This document shows positions 1 to 8,869 of a DNA stretch of 21,455 bases, in pieces. The stretch spans positions 1 through 21,455 of the forward strand of contig JAWXCP010000185.1 of NCBI GenBank assembly GCA_034408685.1, written 5' to 3'. The notes under the pieces are model-generated. The model did no database searches. It saw nothing but the letters and a program-made list of their open reading frames with translations, and was not told the origin of the DNA. The translations under genes and the position numbers were made by a program. Within the stretch, counting starts at the first letter, position 1. Each line of letters starts with the position of its first letter. Origin of the DNA: JANXVY01 sp034408685 (lineage in GTDB: Bacteria; Pseudomonadota; Alphaproteobacteria; Rhizobiales; Hyphomicrobiaceae).

Positions 1-1011
1 GCCGATCTCAGAAAGCGCGCCGATGAGCCTGGCGGTCAAGAGGTGTTGACATCGAAGCTGCCGAGCATCCTCGTCGAAATCAACGGCGGCCTCGTCAAGG
101 CGACGAAACTATCGGCAACCGGGATTACCGGCGACGTCTTGCTGCCTTTATCGTCTGTGGCCGAAGCGCAGCCGGCGAAGTGGAACGTCGTGACCTACAC
201 GACAGCCGAGTCCAGCCGTAAGGTCGACGATCTGACCGTCGCCTACATCGAGCGTTTGAAGAGCCAAGGTGCGATCGAGAACGTCTTCAACTGGCGCTTC
301 TTCTCCGTCGGCGACAGCCGGGAACCCGAACTCGCCGGCATCCGCGGCGCGCTTCTCGGCTCCGCGCTGACGATGTTCGTTACCCTGATCTTGTGTTTGC
401 CGATCGGCGTTGCGGCGGCGATCTACCTCGAAGAGTTCGCGCCAAAAAATCGCCTGACCGACCTCATCGAAGTCAACATCAACAATCTAGCCGCCGTACC
501 TTCAATCGTGTTTGGTCTGCTCGGTTTGGCGGTGTTTCTCAACTATTTCGGCTTCCCGAGATCGACCGCGCTGGTCGGTGGTCTCGTGCTAGCACTGCTC
601 GTGCTCCCGACGATTATCATCGCCTCGCGCGCTGCTCTTCGATCTGTGCCGCCCTCGATCAAGGAAGCCGCTCTCGGCGTCGGCGCGTCGAAGCAACAGG
701 CGATCTTCCACCACGTCCTACCCGTCGCGATGCCCGGCATCATGACCGGTACGATTATCGGCATGGCTCACGCACTTGGCGAAACGGCGCCGCTCCTGAT
801 GATCGGCATGATCGCATTCATCGTCGACGTTCCTGGCAGCTTGGTTGATGCCGCGACCGTTCTGCCGGTCCAGATCTTCCTGTGGGCCGATCTGCCGGAG
901 CCCGCCTTCAAGTCGAAGACAGCCGGTGCCATCATGGTGCTCCTTGCGTTCCTGTTCGTCATGAACGGTCTCGCGATTTGGCTCCGCAAGAGGTTCGAGC
1001 GTCGCTGGTAA
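1..1011 (+). CDS. pstA: Phosphate ABC transporter permease PstA (5' end outside window)
   Basis: Membrane permease subunit of the high-affinity phosphate importer PstSCAB. The reading frame is open from base 1, so the gene starts upstream; the GTG at 43 is internal, not a start. The visible N-terminal stretch before the first membrane helix (to about base 330) looks like the soluble extension found in alphaproteobacterial PstA. It is followed by several hydrophobic helices and the ABC-permease EAA loop (EAALGVGASKQQAIFHHVLP, about 667-726), which contacts the ATPase. A second conserved segment around HALGETAPLLM follows. The stop is TAA at 1009-1011. pstB follows after 85 bp on the same strand; pstS, pstC and probably phoR would be expected upstream. 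Family membership is clear from sequence; transport specificity follows from the family and the pstB-phoU-phoB neighbours. Confidence 0.95.
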   Translation, partial: ADLRKRADEPGGQEVLTSKLPSILVEINGGLVKATKLSATGITGDVLLPLSSVAEAQPAKWNVVTYTTAESSRKVDDLTVAYIERLKSQGAIENVFNWRFFSVGDSREPELAGIRGALLGSALTMFVTLILCLPIGVAAAIYLEEFAPKNRLTDLIEVNINNLAAVPSIVFGLLGLAVFLNYFGFPRSTALVGGLVLALLVLPTIIIASRAALRSVPPSIKEAALGVGASKQQAIFHHVLPVAMPGIMTGTIIGMAHALGETAPLLMIGMIAFIVDVPGSLVDAATVLPVQIFLWADLPEPAFKSKTAGAIMVLLAFLFVMNGLAIWLRKRFERRW

Positions 1012-1096
1012 GAGCTGCTGGTCACGATCAGCCGCTCTCGCCGCACGCCGAGCCGTTACGAAGAATTTGGTATAGTTTTTGGGGACGAGGACTGTC

Positions 1097-1921
1097 ATGG
1101 ACGCGATGAACACAACGACGGCAACGCAACCTGTGGCCAGCCCCATGCATGCCCCAGCGGCAGGCGCCTCGAAAGTAATGGGCCGCGACGTCAATGTTTA
1201 CTTCGGCGACAAGCACGCGCTGAAGAACGTCTCGGTCGACATCCCCGATCGCAGCGTGATGAGCTTCATCGGCCCATCGGGTTGCGGCAAGTCGACGTTC
1301 TTGCGCTGCATCAACCGCATGAACGATACGATTTCGATCTGCCGCGTCACGGGCAAGATCAACATCGACAGCCAAGACATCTATGATTCCTCCCTAGACG
1401 TGGTCCAGCTCCGCGCCCGCGTCGGCATGGTGTTCCAGAAGCCAAACCCGTTCCCGAAGTCGATCTTTGAAAACATCGCCTACGGCCCCCGGATCCACGG
1501 GATGGCAAAGAACAAGGACGAACTCGAGCAGATCGTGATGGCAAGCCTCGAAAAGGCTGGCCTGATCAAAGAGGTCAAAGATCGACTGCAAGAGCCCGGC
1601 ACCGGTCTCTCCGGTGGTCAGCAGCAGCGCCTGTGCATCGCCCGCGCGATTGCCGTATCGCCGGAAGTGATCCTGATGGACGAGCCGTGTTCGGCGCTCG
1701 ACCCGATCGCCACCGCGAAGGTCGAAGAACTGATCGACGAACTGCGCGAGAATTTCTGCATCATCATCGTCACCCACTCGATGCAGCAAGCCGCGCGTGT
1801 CTCGCAGCGCACAGCGTTCTTCCACCTTGGTAACTTGGTCGAAGAGGGTCCGACGACGGAAATTTTCACCAATCCGAAGGACAAGCGGACCCAGGACTAC
1901 ATCACCGGCCGCACGGGCTGA
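1097..1921 (+). CDS. pstB: Phosphate ABC transporter ATP-binding protein PstB
   Basis: Cytoplasmic ATPase that powers phosphate import through PstA/PstC. The protein is 274 aa from the ATG at 1097, chosen because GACGAGG (1084-1090) sits 6 bases upstream; the TTG at 1079 would add only six residues. Walker A is GPSGCGKST (residues 59-67), the ABC signature is LSGGQ (171-175) and Walker B is VILMDE (191-196), followed by the D-loop SALDP and the switch histidine in IIVTHSMQQA. The first 25 residues are a poorly conserved Ala/Thr/Pro-rich leader. The length matches the family (about 250-275 aa). It sits between pstA and phoU in the usual pst order and was probably co-transcribed with both. Confidence 0.97.
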   Translation: MDAMNTTTATQPVASPMHAPAAGASKVMGRDVNVYFGDKHALKNVSVDIPDRSVMSFIGPSGCGKSTFLRCINRMNDTISICRVTGKINIDSQDIYDSSLDVVQLRARVGMVFQKPNPFPKSIFENIAYGPRIHGMAKNKDELEQIVMASLEKAGLIKEVKDRLQEPGTGLSGGQQQRLCIARAIAVSPEVILMDEPCSALDPIATAKVEELIDELRENFCIIIVTHSMQQAARVSQRTAFFHLGNLVEEGPTTEIFTNPKDKRTQDYITGRTG

Positions 1922-2045
1922 TGGTGCTTTCGCGAACGCCAACTCTGACAACCAGTCGAATGCGCTCGCCGTAGACTAAAGTGTCGGGGGATACCGATCG
2001 CCAGCTGGATACCAAAAGTGCTTCCAGCCATCTGAGAAACGAGCC

Positions 2046-2747
2046 ATGCCCGACCACATCGTCAAGAGCTACGAAGACGAACTCGCCCTCCTCGACAAAA
2101 AGATCGCCCACATGGGCGGCTTAGCCGAGCACAATCTCGGCCAATCGTTCGACGCACTCCAGCGCCGCGACCCCCGGCTTTCCGAGGGCGTAATCCGCTC
2201 GGACCGGACGATCGACGCGCTCCAGCGCGAAATCGAAGAGCTCGTGGTGTCGATAATCGCCCGCCGCCAGCCGATGGCCGACGACCTGCGCCATGTCATT
2301 GCCGCCCTACGGATCGCGGGCGACCTGGAACGCATTGGCGACCTCGCCAAGAACATCGCCAAGCGCGCGCTGGCCGTCGCCCACGACGCTCACCCCAAGC
2401 CCGTGATCACCGGCTTCCGCCACATGGTGGAACTGGCCCTGCGCCAGCTAAAGGACGTTCTCGACGCTTACGCTGACCGCGACCCCAAGCGCGCAGCGGT
2501 CGTCTGGAACCAGGACACCGAAATTGACGCCATGTACAATTCGCTGTTTCGCGAATTGCTGACCTACATGATGGAAGACCCGCGCAACATCGGCCCGTCG
2601 ACACATCTCCTGTTCGGCGCCAAGAACATCGAACGCGTCGGCGATCATACGACCAACATCGCCGAGAACATCCACTACATGATCGAGGGCACCAACATGC
2701 CCGACGATCGGCCCAAGCTGGAGCAAGTGCTCCCGGTTGTGTCCTGA
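2046..2747 (+). CDS. phoU: Phosphate signalling/transport regulator PhoU
   Basis: Cytoplasmic negative regulator that couples the Pst transporter to the PhoR/PhoB two-component system. The protein has 233 aa, the usual length, made of two tandem three-helix PhoU repeats. Each repeat carries the metal-binding motif of the family: DLERIGDLAKNIA at about residues 92-104 and NIERVGDHTTNIAENI at about 194-209. The ATG at 2046 starts MPDHIVKSYEDEL, a normal PhoU N-terminus; the ribosome-binding site is weak. pstB lies 124 bp upstream with no recognisable gene or clear terminator between. phoB follows after 38 bp to its preferred start. Confidence 0.96.
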   Translation: MPDHIVKSYEDELALLDKKIAHMGGLAEHNLGQSFDALQRRDPRLSEGVIRSDRTIDALQREIEELVVSIIARRQPMADDLRHVIAALRIAGDLERIGDLAKNIAKRALAVAHDAHPKPVITGFRHMVELALRQLKDVLDAYADRDPKRAAVVWNQDTEIDAMYNSLFRELLTYMMEDPRNIGPSTHLLFGAKNIERVGDHTTNIAENIHYMIEGTNMPDDRPKLEQVLPVVS

Positions 2748-2785
2748 CACCGCCGGATGACACCATGAGCGGGGAGAACCGACCC

Positions 2786-3481
2786 ATGACAGCACGCGTT
2801 CTGATCGTCGAGGACGAAGCGCCTCTGGCCGAAATGCTCCGCTACAATCTCGAAGCCGAAGGGTTTCGCGTGTCGCACGCCGAAACCGGCGAAGAGGCTG
2901 AAATCCTCGTTGCCGAGGAACGGCCGGACCTCGTGCTGCTCGATTGGATGCTACCCCAGGTGTCTGGCATCGAGTTGTGCCGCCGCTTGCGCACCAAACC
3001 CGAAACACGCGCGATCCCGATCGTCATGCTGACGGCGCGCGGCGAAGAGGCGGATCGCATTCGTGGCCTGTCGACAGGCGCCGATGACTATGTCGTAAAG
3101 CCGTTCTCGCTCCCTGAATTGATGGCCCGCGTTAAAGCGATCCTGCGCCGCGCGTCTCCGGGCCGGATGTCGAACATTTTGAAGTCGGGCGAGATCGAAC
3201 TCGATCGCGCCGCGCATCGCGTCACGCGCGGACTGCGCGAAGTCCGCCTCGGGCCGACCGAATTCCGCTTGCTGGAGTTCCTCATGGAGAGCCCTGGCCG
3301 CGTACTGTCGCGCACCCAACTGCTGGACGGCGTCTGGGGCCGCGATGCGTTCGTCGACGAGCGCACGGTCGACGTGCACATCGGCCGGCTACGGAAAGCG
3401 CTGATCCGTGGCAAGGAGCGCGACCCGATCCGGACCGTCCGCGGTGCTGGTTATGTATTTGGCGAACGCCAAGGCAACTGA
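2786..3481 (+). CDS. phoB: Phosphate regulon response regulator PhoB
   Basis: OmpR/PhoB-family response regulator that activates the Pho regulon on phosphate starvation when phosphorylated by PhoR. I start it at the ATG at 2786 because GGGGAG (2771-2776) lies about 9 bases upstream and MTARVLIVEDE is the standard PhoB N-terminus; an upstream ATG at 2765 would add seven residues. This gives 231 aa. The receiver domain holds the acidic pair in VEDE, the phospho-acceptor Asp53 (LLDWMLP), the Thr in MLTARG and the Lys in VVKPFS. The C-terminal winged helix includes LGPTEFRLLEFL and RTVDVHIGRLRKAL. The gene ends 21 bp from the convergent end of the next gene. PhoR is not in the window. Confidence 0.96.
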   Translation: MTARVLIVEDEAPLAEMLRYNLEAEGFRVSHAETGEEAEILVAEERPDLVLLDWMLPQVSGIELCRRLRTKPETRAIPIVMLTARGEEADRIRGLSTGADDYVVKPFSLPELMARVKAILRRASPGRMSNILKSGEIELDRAAHRVTRGLREVRLGPTEFRLLEFLMESPGRVLSRTQLLDGVWGRDAFVDERTVDVHIGRLRKALIRGKERDPIRTVRGAGYVFGERQGN

Positions 3482-3502
3482 TCTGGCAGCCCCTTTAGCT
3501 CG

Positions 3503-6500
3503 CTACTCGGCCGCCGACCGCTTGCGCGTGAGTGCCGCCTGCGTCAGCACCGCCCGTAGTGCTGCTGGCTTCACCGGTTTGCGTAACTGGACCAGTCCGG
3601 CGTTACGGATTTCGCGCTGGATGTCGGTCGAATGGTCGGCCGTGATGATGATCGCTGGAATCTCAAAGCCCGATGCCGTTCGGATCCGCGCGATGGCTTC
3701 GAGGCCGGTCTGCCCATTGTCGAGATGATAGTCGGCGAGAATGACGTCGGGCCAGATGTGGCGCAATCGCGGGAAGCCGATCCGTCGACTGGTGATGGCA
3801 TCGGCAGATCCCGCAGTCTCGATCGACGATCCCCACTCCCGCAATAACGCCTCCATGCCAGCGAGAACTTCCGGTTCGTTGTCGAGGCACACGATCCGCT
3901 GCCCGAGCAGGCTGCCCACGGCGTTGGCGGGCGCAGTCGTTGGCGTCGTTTCGCCTTGTCCTGCTGGAGCCAGTGGCACCTGGATCGCAAACATCGTTCC
4001 TTTATCGACGGCTGATTTCAGCAAGATGCGCGCGCCCAGCATGCGCGAAATTCGCTCGACGATCGACAGACCAAGACCAGCTCCGCGCTCCAAGCCACCA
4101 TCACCCAGCCGCTGGAATTCCTGGAAAATGATCGACTGGTGCTCGGCGGCAATTCCAGACCCGGTATCGTAGACCGAAATCGCGGTCTGCTCGCCGTGCC
4201 GCCTCAGCCCAACGAGAACACCGCCTTCGTATGTGTATTTGATCGCGTTCTGGATCAGGTTCTGCAGCACCCGTTTCAGCATCCGCCGGTCGGAGCGCAC
4301 CCAAACCTTGGTTGGCAGCACCGTGAGCGACAGGCCCCGCGCTGTCGCGACCGGCTCGAACTCGAGTTTCAACTGGTCGAGCATCGGCGCCAGCGGGAAC
4401 GCGGTGATTTCGGGCTCGAGGCGGCCTGCGTCGATCCGGGAAACTTCGATCAGCGCCGAGAAGATCTCTTCGACCGCGACCAGCGAGGCATCGAGCTTAC
4501 TGACGAGATGCCGGTCGGCTGGCGCCAGTTCGCGCTCGACGAGGCTCGCCGTATATAGGCGTGCCGCATTCAGCGGTTGGAGAATGTCGTGGCTGGCGGC
4601 CGCAATGAAACGCGTCTTGTCCTGGCTCGCGCCTTCCGCTTTCGATTTCGCTGCAGCCAGCTCCGAGTTGACCGCCGTCAATTCGAGCGTGCGCTCCTGG
4701 ACCCGCCGTTCCAAGGTCTCGTTGGCGCGGGCCAGCGCTGCATCGGACAGCACACGGTGGGTAATATCGGAAAACGTCACAACGATCCCGCCTTGTGGCA
4801 TGGGGCTCGTGCGCACCTCGAGGATGCGGTCGGATGACAGCTCACGCTCGTGGTAGATCTCCTGGTTGAGCGCGAGTTTCACCATTCGGTCACCGATGAC
4901 GATGTCGAGCGCCGGGTTTTCAAGCCCTGCCCGCCCCGCAGAGACCCGCAGCAGCGAGTCGAGACCTGCGCCGAGCTGAACGACCTCATCTGGCAAGTTC
5001 AAGAGCTCGCGGAACGGCCGGTTCCAACACATTAGCCGCATGTCGCGGTCAAACACCGCAAGACCGTGCCGAACCTGATCGAGAGCGGACTGCAGCAGGT
5101 CGCGATTGAACTGCAGCGCTTCGCTGGCATCGTCGAGCAGCTTCAACGCGGTGTGTTCCGAGACATCGCCTTTGCGCAGCAGAAGCGACAGGACGAGACG
5201 CGCCGACGCCGCGCCAACGGCGGAGGACAACAAGTGCTCGGTAAAGCGGATCGCGTGCACATCGGCTTCCGAATGCGGTCCAACAGGCACCGATCCGGGC
5301 GCCACGATGCGGCGCGCACGAAAGGCCGCAAAAGATCGTGCTGCGCGTTCGTGGCCGAGATAACGCGCCGCCGCCATTTCCAAGTCGCCGATCGTGAGTG
5401 ACGTTCGCCAGCGCAGCATGGGCGGACGGGACCCGCCACGGTCGGCGGAATGGTCCGACACGAAAATCAGCGCCTGCATGCGCTCGATCGGAGCTGGGGC
5501 CTTCAACAGCGAGACGACGACATACGCCGTAATGTTGGCGGTGAGGCTCCAGAACACCGCGTGCGCCAGCGGGTCGAATTGGAGAAAGAACAGCGCTTCG
5601 GGCCGCAGTGCTGCGAGATCTAATGGGCCATTCGTCACGAACGACAGCGGCAGATAGCCCGTTCGCGCGATCCATGGCAGCAGCAGCGTGTAGGCCCAAA
5701 CTGCGGTTCCAGCCGCCATCCCCGCAATCGCGCCCCGCGCCGTCGCCTGCCGCCACATCAGACCGCCGAAGAACGCAGGCGCGACTTGGGCGATGGCCGC
5801 AAACGAAATGAGACCGATGGCGCCAAGGCTCTGGGTGCTGGCGAGCGCCGCATAGACGCAGTACGCCAGCAGAAGAATAACGAGAATGGCACCGCGGCGA
5901 ACGGCGAGAACCAGCCCGGTGAGATCGCCGCTCGAACCCTCGCCGCTATCGATCTCGCGCCGCAGAAGCAGCGGCAGTACCAAACCGTTGCTGACCATGA
6001 TCGACAGCGCCACGGCCTCGACGATCACCATAGCCGTAGCGGCCGACAGCCCCCCGATAAACGCGATCATCGAGATAGTGGCAGCCTCGGCACTCAGCGG
6101 CAGAGCCAACACGTAGAAGTCGGGATCGCTCGCAACACCTGGCGGCAACATCAGCCCCGCGATCGCGATGGGGAGGACGAACAGGTTGATCAACACGAGG
6201 TAGAGCGGAAACAGCCACCGCGCCCGCCGGACCTCGGCAGGAGAATTGTTCTCGACAACCGTGACATGGAACTGGCGGGGTAACAGAAGCACGCAGACGA
6301 GGCTTAAGAACGTCACCGTCAGCCACTTGCCGCCACTCGGCGTCGTTTGAAACACGGCCTGAACCCGTGGATCGTTCGCGGCCAGTTCCCAGAATTGGGC
6401 CGGGCCCGAATACATCCACCACACGACAAACGCACCGACCGCCAGGAATGCGGCGAGCTTGACGAGCCCCTCGACCGCGATCGCCAGCATGAGACCGTCC

Positions 6501-7066
6501 TGGTGCTCGGTCGCGTCGGCATGACGGGTGCCGAAAAGGATGGCAAACGCGGCGAGGATCAGCGTGATCACGATCGCCTCGTCGACACCCCGCAACGGCA
6601 GGTCTTTCGGTAACAGAGCGTGCTCGCCAAGCAGGGTGGCAACAGCAACCGCGATCGCCTTCAGCTGCAGCGCGATATACGGCAGCGTGCCGATGACCAT
6701 CACGATCGTAACGGTGGCCGCCACGGCTTGGCTTTTGCCATAGCGAGCAGCCATAAAGTCGGCTGCGGACGTTAGATTCTGCCGCTTGGAGAGGTCGATG
6801 ATACGGTTGATGAGCGGCGCGCCGAATACGAACAGCAGGATCGGACCTAGATAAACGGGGAGGAAATCATATCCCGTTGTTGTCGCGAGGCCGACACTGC
6901 CAAAGAATGTCCATGATGTGCAGTAGACCGAGATCGACAATGCGTAGATCAGCGGTCGGCCGCTCCCGCTTCGCCGCCACGCCATTCGATCGCCAAGCCA
7001 CGCCACGGCGAACAGGCCGAAGACGTAGGCGAGGGCAAAACCGATGAGAAACGGACTTTCGAACAT
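3503..7066 (-). CDS. SSS/SLC5-domain hybrid histidine kinase (CrbS-like)
   Basis: Large membrane-bound hybrid sensor kinase, 1187 aa. Residues 1 to about 500 form a multi-helix sodium/solute-symporter-like domain (starting FLIGFALAYVFGLFAVAWLG). A soluble linker leads to a PAS domain (about 655-760) and a coiled coil (about 770-815). HisKA follows with His826 in SHDILQPLNAARL, then HATPase with an N-box (NLIQNAIKYTY) and G-boxes (YDTGSGI, GAGLGLSIV). The C-terminal receiver has Asp1112 in LADYHLDNG and the Lys in LRKPVKP. Family: this order matches CrbS, which in other proteobacteria controls acetyl-CoA synthetase with the LuxR-type regulator CrbR; CbrA is similar but lacks the receiver. No CrbR-like gene is visible here, so the target is unknown. 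The start ATG (7064-7066) has no strong ribosome-binding site. An insertion sequence ends 72 bp upstream. Confidence 0.93.
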   Translation of the reverse strand: MFESPFLIGFALAYVFGLFAVAWLGDRMAWRRSGSGRPLIYALSISVYCTSWTFFGSVGLATTTGYDFLPVYLGPILLFVFGAPLINRIIDLSKRQNLTSAADFMAARYGKSQAVAATVTIVMVIGTLPYIALQLKAIAVAVATLLGEHALLPKDLPLRGVDEAIVITLILAAFAILFGTRHADATEHQDGLMLAIAVEGLVKLAAFLAVGAFVVWWMYSGPAQFWELAANDPRVQAVFQTTPSGGKWLTVTFLSLVCVLLLPRQFHVTVVENNSPAEVRRARWLFPLYLVLINLFVLPIAIAGLMLPPGVASDPDFYVLALPLSAEAATISMIAFIGGLSAATAMVIVEAVALSIMVSNGLVLPLLLRREIDSGEGSSGDLTGLVLAVRRGAILVILLLAYCVYAALASTQSLGAIGLISFAAIAQVAPAFFGGLMWRQATARGAIAGMAAGTAVWAYTLLLPWIARTGYLPLSFVTNGPLDLAALRPEALFFLQFDPLAHAVFWSLTANITAYVVVSLLKAPAPIERMQALIFVSDHSADRGGSRPPMLRWRTSLTIGDLEMAAARYLGHERAARSFAAFRARRIVAPGSVPVGPHSEADVHAIRFTEHLLSSAVGAASARLVLSLLLRKGDVSEHTALKLLDDASEALQFNRDLLQSALDQVRHGLAVFDRDMRLMCWNRPFRELLNLPDEVVQLGAGLDSLLRVSAGRAGLENPALDIVIGDRMVKLALNQEIYHERELSSDRILEVRTSPMPQGGIVVTFSDITHRVLSDAALARANETLERRVQERTLELTAVNSELAAAKSKAEGASQDKTRFIAAASHDILQPLNAARLYTASLVERELAPADRHLVSKLDASLVAVEEIFSALIEVSRIDAGRLEPEITAFPLAPMLDQLKLEFEPVATARGLSLTVLPTKVWVRSDRRMLKRVLQNLIQNAIKYTYEGGVLVGLRRHGEQTAISVYDTGSGIAAEHQSIIFQEFQRLGDGGLERGAGLGLSIVERISRMLGARILLKSAVDKGTMFAIQVPLAPAGQGETTPTTAPANAVGSLLGQRIVCLDNEPEVLAGMEALLREWGSSIETAGSADAITSRRIGFPRLRHIWPDVILADYHLDNGQTGLEAIARIRTASGFEIPAIIITADHSTDIQREIRNAGLVQLRKPVKPAALRAVLTQAALTRKRSAAE

Positions 7067-7141
7067 GGCACCAGTGAGTGTTGATCGCGTTGGCGAGTGT
7101 GCGCTTCGCGGGATGCGGTTGTCCAGGTCGCGACTGTAGCC

Positions 7142-8571
7142 TCATTCCCCGGCTAGCGCTGGCCGGGCAAGACGGAATGCGGTCCGAGGGGCATCGGAGA
7201 GGGCCCTGGCGACCGCTGCGGCGAACCTCAGCAGGGTCTCGCGTGCATGGCGGACGACCTTTCCAACGGTATTGAGCACCAAGAAGCGCAGGCGCTTTGG
7301 TCGGGCATCTTGCATTTCCTCGGGTAAGCCCACTCGCTTGAACGCTGAGAGCAGATTGTAGAGCAGCACATTCATGCGGAGCCATGCGGCTTTGGCTCCG
7401 AACTTCTGGCTCGGCAGGCACCAACCAGCCAACTCGTTCATGAGCACGTCGTGGGCGTGCTCGATGGTCCCGCACTTGCCGCGTCGTGTCGAAGACATGC
7501 CTCCGGCATGGGCCAGCGGATCAGGTCGAGACCCGTTCCGCCTTCGGGATCGTTGCGGTTGGTGACGATGGCGAAGTGTTTTACGCGCGTGCCGTCGCCC
7601 AGCAACTCGCCCTGCTTCGGCTTGATGCGGATGGCGAGGTAGCGGCGCGGCGTCGCGAACTCTTTATCGAAGTTGCGATCATCGGGAACGTAGTTGATCT
7701 CGGCCCACTCGCGTATCGCATCGGCTTCCTCGCCCACAGCCTTCCAGTGGTTCTCCGGCAATTCTTCGATGCACCCCTTGATCTGCTGGCTCATGCGAAC
7801 CGAGATCGCATAGCGTACGCGGTTCTCGTCCATCCACGTCATCGCACCGTGCTCATACAGCGCGCTATCGCCGCGGAGCCTGATTTCATCGAACTTTCCT
7901 GGCAATGCAGCCACCGCCTTCTGGATGATGCGCAGGTTGCCCATGCCCGCTGGCACATTTCCGTCGCGGAACTCGTCGGCGACAATCACGTCCTGCTCGG
8001 CCCACAGCACGAGTACCGGCTGATAGCCGCGTTCGCCGTCATAGGCGCGCTTGGCTGCCTTCTTCGACGAGTGGATGATCGTCGCATCGATATCGAGCGT
8101 CGCTATCTTCTGCGGTTTGCGGCACTGCAGATCGAGGATCACTTCTTTGTTCGCACAAGCCAACCCTTGGAGCGCCGCACTCTCCGACGACACCGACGCT
8201 TTGCCATCCTGAAGCAGCGGCAGATCGTCCTCGTGAAACTGGCTCAAGAAGTCGCGTGCCGTCTGCGCCGCCGGAAGGTCGTGGCCGAGCAATTCGCAGA
8301 GCGCTTTGTCCTCGCGCAAGTGATCGAAGTCTTCCGTACGCTCACCGCCAGCAGCCCACAACGCCAGGAAGCTCTCGACCATCTCTGACGCGGAGAGCCC
8401 GCGTTTCCTGGTCTTGAATTTGATCTTGTCTGCAACGACGGCTGCCGTGCCCGACAGTCGGTAGACTTCGATCAAGCTTGGGATGCCCGCTCGCGACGTG
8501 ATCAGGCTCGGCTCCAGCTCGGTGTCGATCTCAAATTTCAGCCGCCCGCTCATCGCATCCGCTCCTTGCAC
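7142..8571 (-). pseudogene. IS1380-family transposase, frameshifted
   Basis: DDE transposase that would be about 470 aa if intact, typical for the family. The first frame (8571 down to 7438) begins MSGRLKFEIDTELEPSL and holds the first catalytic Asp (residues 160-162, LDIDAT) and the second (RLRGDSALYEH). It reads through TGLDLIRW and then into nonsense. The remainder, RRGKCGTIEHAHDVLMNELA through VGKVVRHARETLLR to the stop at 7142-7144, lies in another frame and contains the third catalytic residue, Glu of TIEH. Between Trp (7513-7515) and RRGK there are 26 extra bases (7487-7512), which break the frame. No single frame therefore holds the complete triad, and the product is probably inactive unless frameshifting occurs. 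Confidence 0.9.
7487..7512. other. 26-base extra segment with hairpin inside transposase gene
   Basis: These bases separate Trp of LDLIRW from the downstream RRGKCGTIEH. In intact relatives, as I recall them, only one or so residue separates these motifs, so about 26 bp is extra; 26 is not a multiple of 3 and causes the frameshift. It includes the perfect inverted repeat CATGCC-tcc-GGCATG (7496-7510). Origin unknown; no second copy of the hairpin was seen in the window. Confidence 0.5.
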
Positions 8572-8799
8572 CCGCCGGGTGAAGGTAGCTGAATCGTAAT
8601 GCGACGCAGAATGAAAACAGAATCAATGCTCTGACCGATACCAATAATTCGTTACTCGGGGATCAGGGTGTAGCCTGCGCTCGTTTGGCGTTAGGATCGG
8701 CGGTTTTGCAGTCATGCACCCCGTCGTTCGCCGTTGTGTTGCAAAGGCGTCACCATCCCGGTTTGTGACGGTTGCAATGATCCGATAACGTCCGAATCG

Positions 8800-8823
8800 A
8801 ACCGGTTGCAGGGGCAGCCGGTT
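8800..8823 (+). other. Hairpin in mscL leader region
   Basis: AACCGGTTGC (8800-8809), loop AGGG, then GCAGCCGGTT (8814-8823): a 10-bp stem with one G-U pair, ending 46 bases before the mscL start codon. No T-run follows, so it is not a typical terminator. It could be an mRNA leader structure or chance. The rest of the 200-bp gap between the insertion sequence and mscL (8669-8869) shows no gene that I can support. Confidence 0.35.
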
Positions 8824-8869
8824 CGCACGCGAAAAACCAAAAAGTCGGCTTGGATCGAAGGAGCAAATC

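Larger units (their letters stand above)
7139..8668 (-). mobile_element. IS1380-family insertion sequence, degenerate
   Basis: About 1.53 kb, bounded by imperfect inverted repeats: GCCTCATTCCCCGG at 7139-7152 and, reading inwards from the right end, CCCTGATCCCCGAG (complement of 8655-8668). With one gap, 10 of 14 positions agree. TGTA flanks both ends (7135-7138 and 8669-8672), as expected for a 4-bp target duplication; by chance or otherwise the direct repeat extends to TGTAGCCT (7135-7142, 8669-8676). Family assignment comes from the transposase. The exact ends are my reading by eye and could shift by a base or two. Confidence 0.75.

Noticed and set aside
43..1011. Complete pstA starting at GTG 43
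   Set aside because: The frame is open to base 1 and PstA normally has a longer N-terminus, so the gene is cut by the window edge.
7486..8388. 300-aa open frame on the plus strand inside the insertion sequence
   Set aside because: Antisense to the recognisable transposase; Arg/Leu-rich with no motif.
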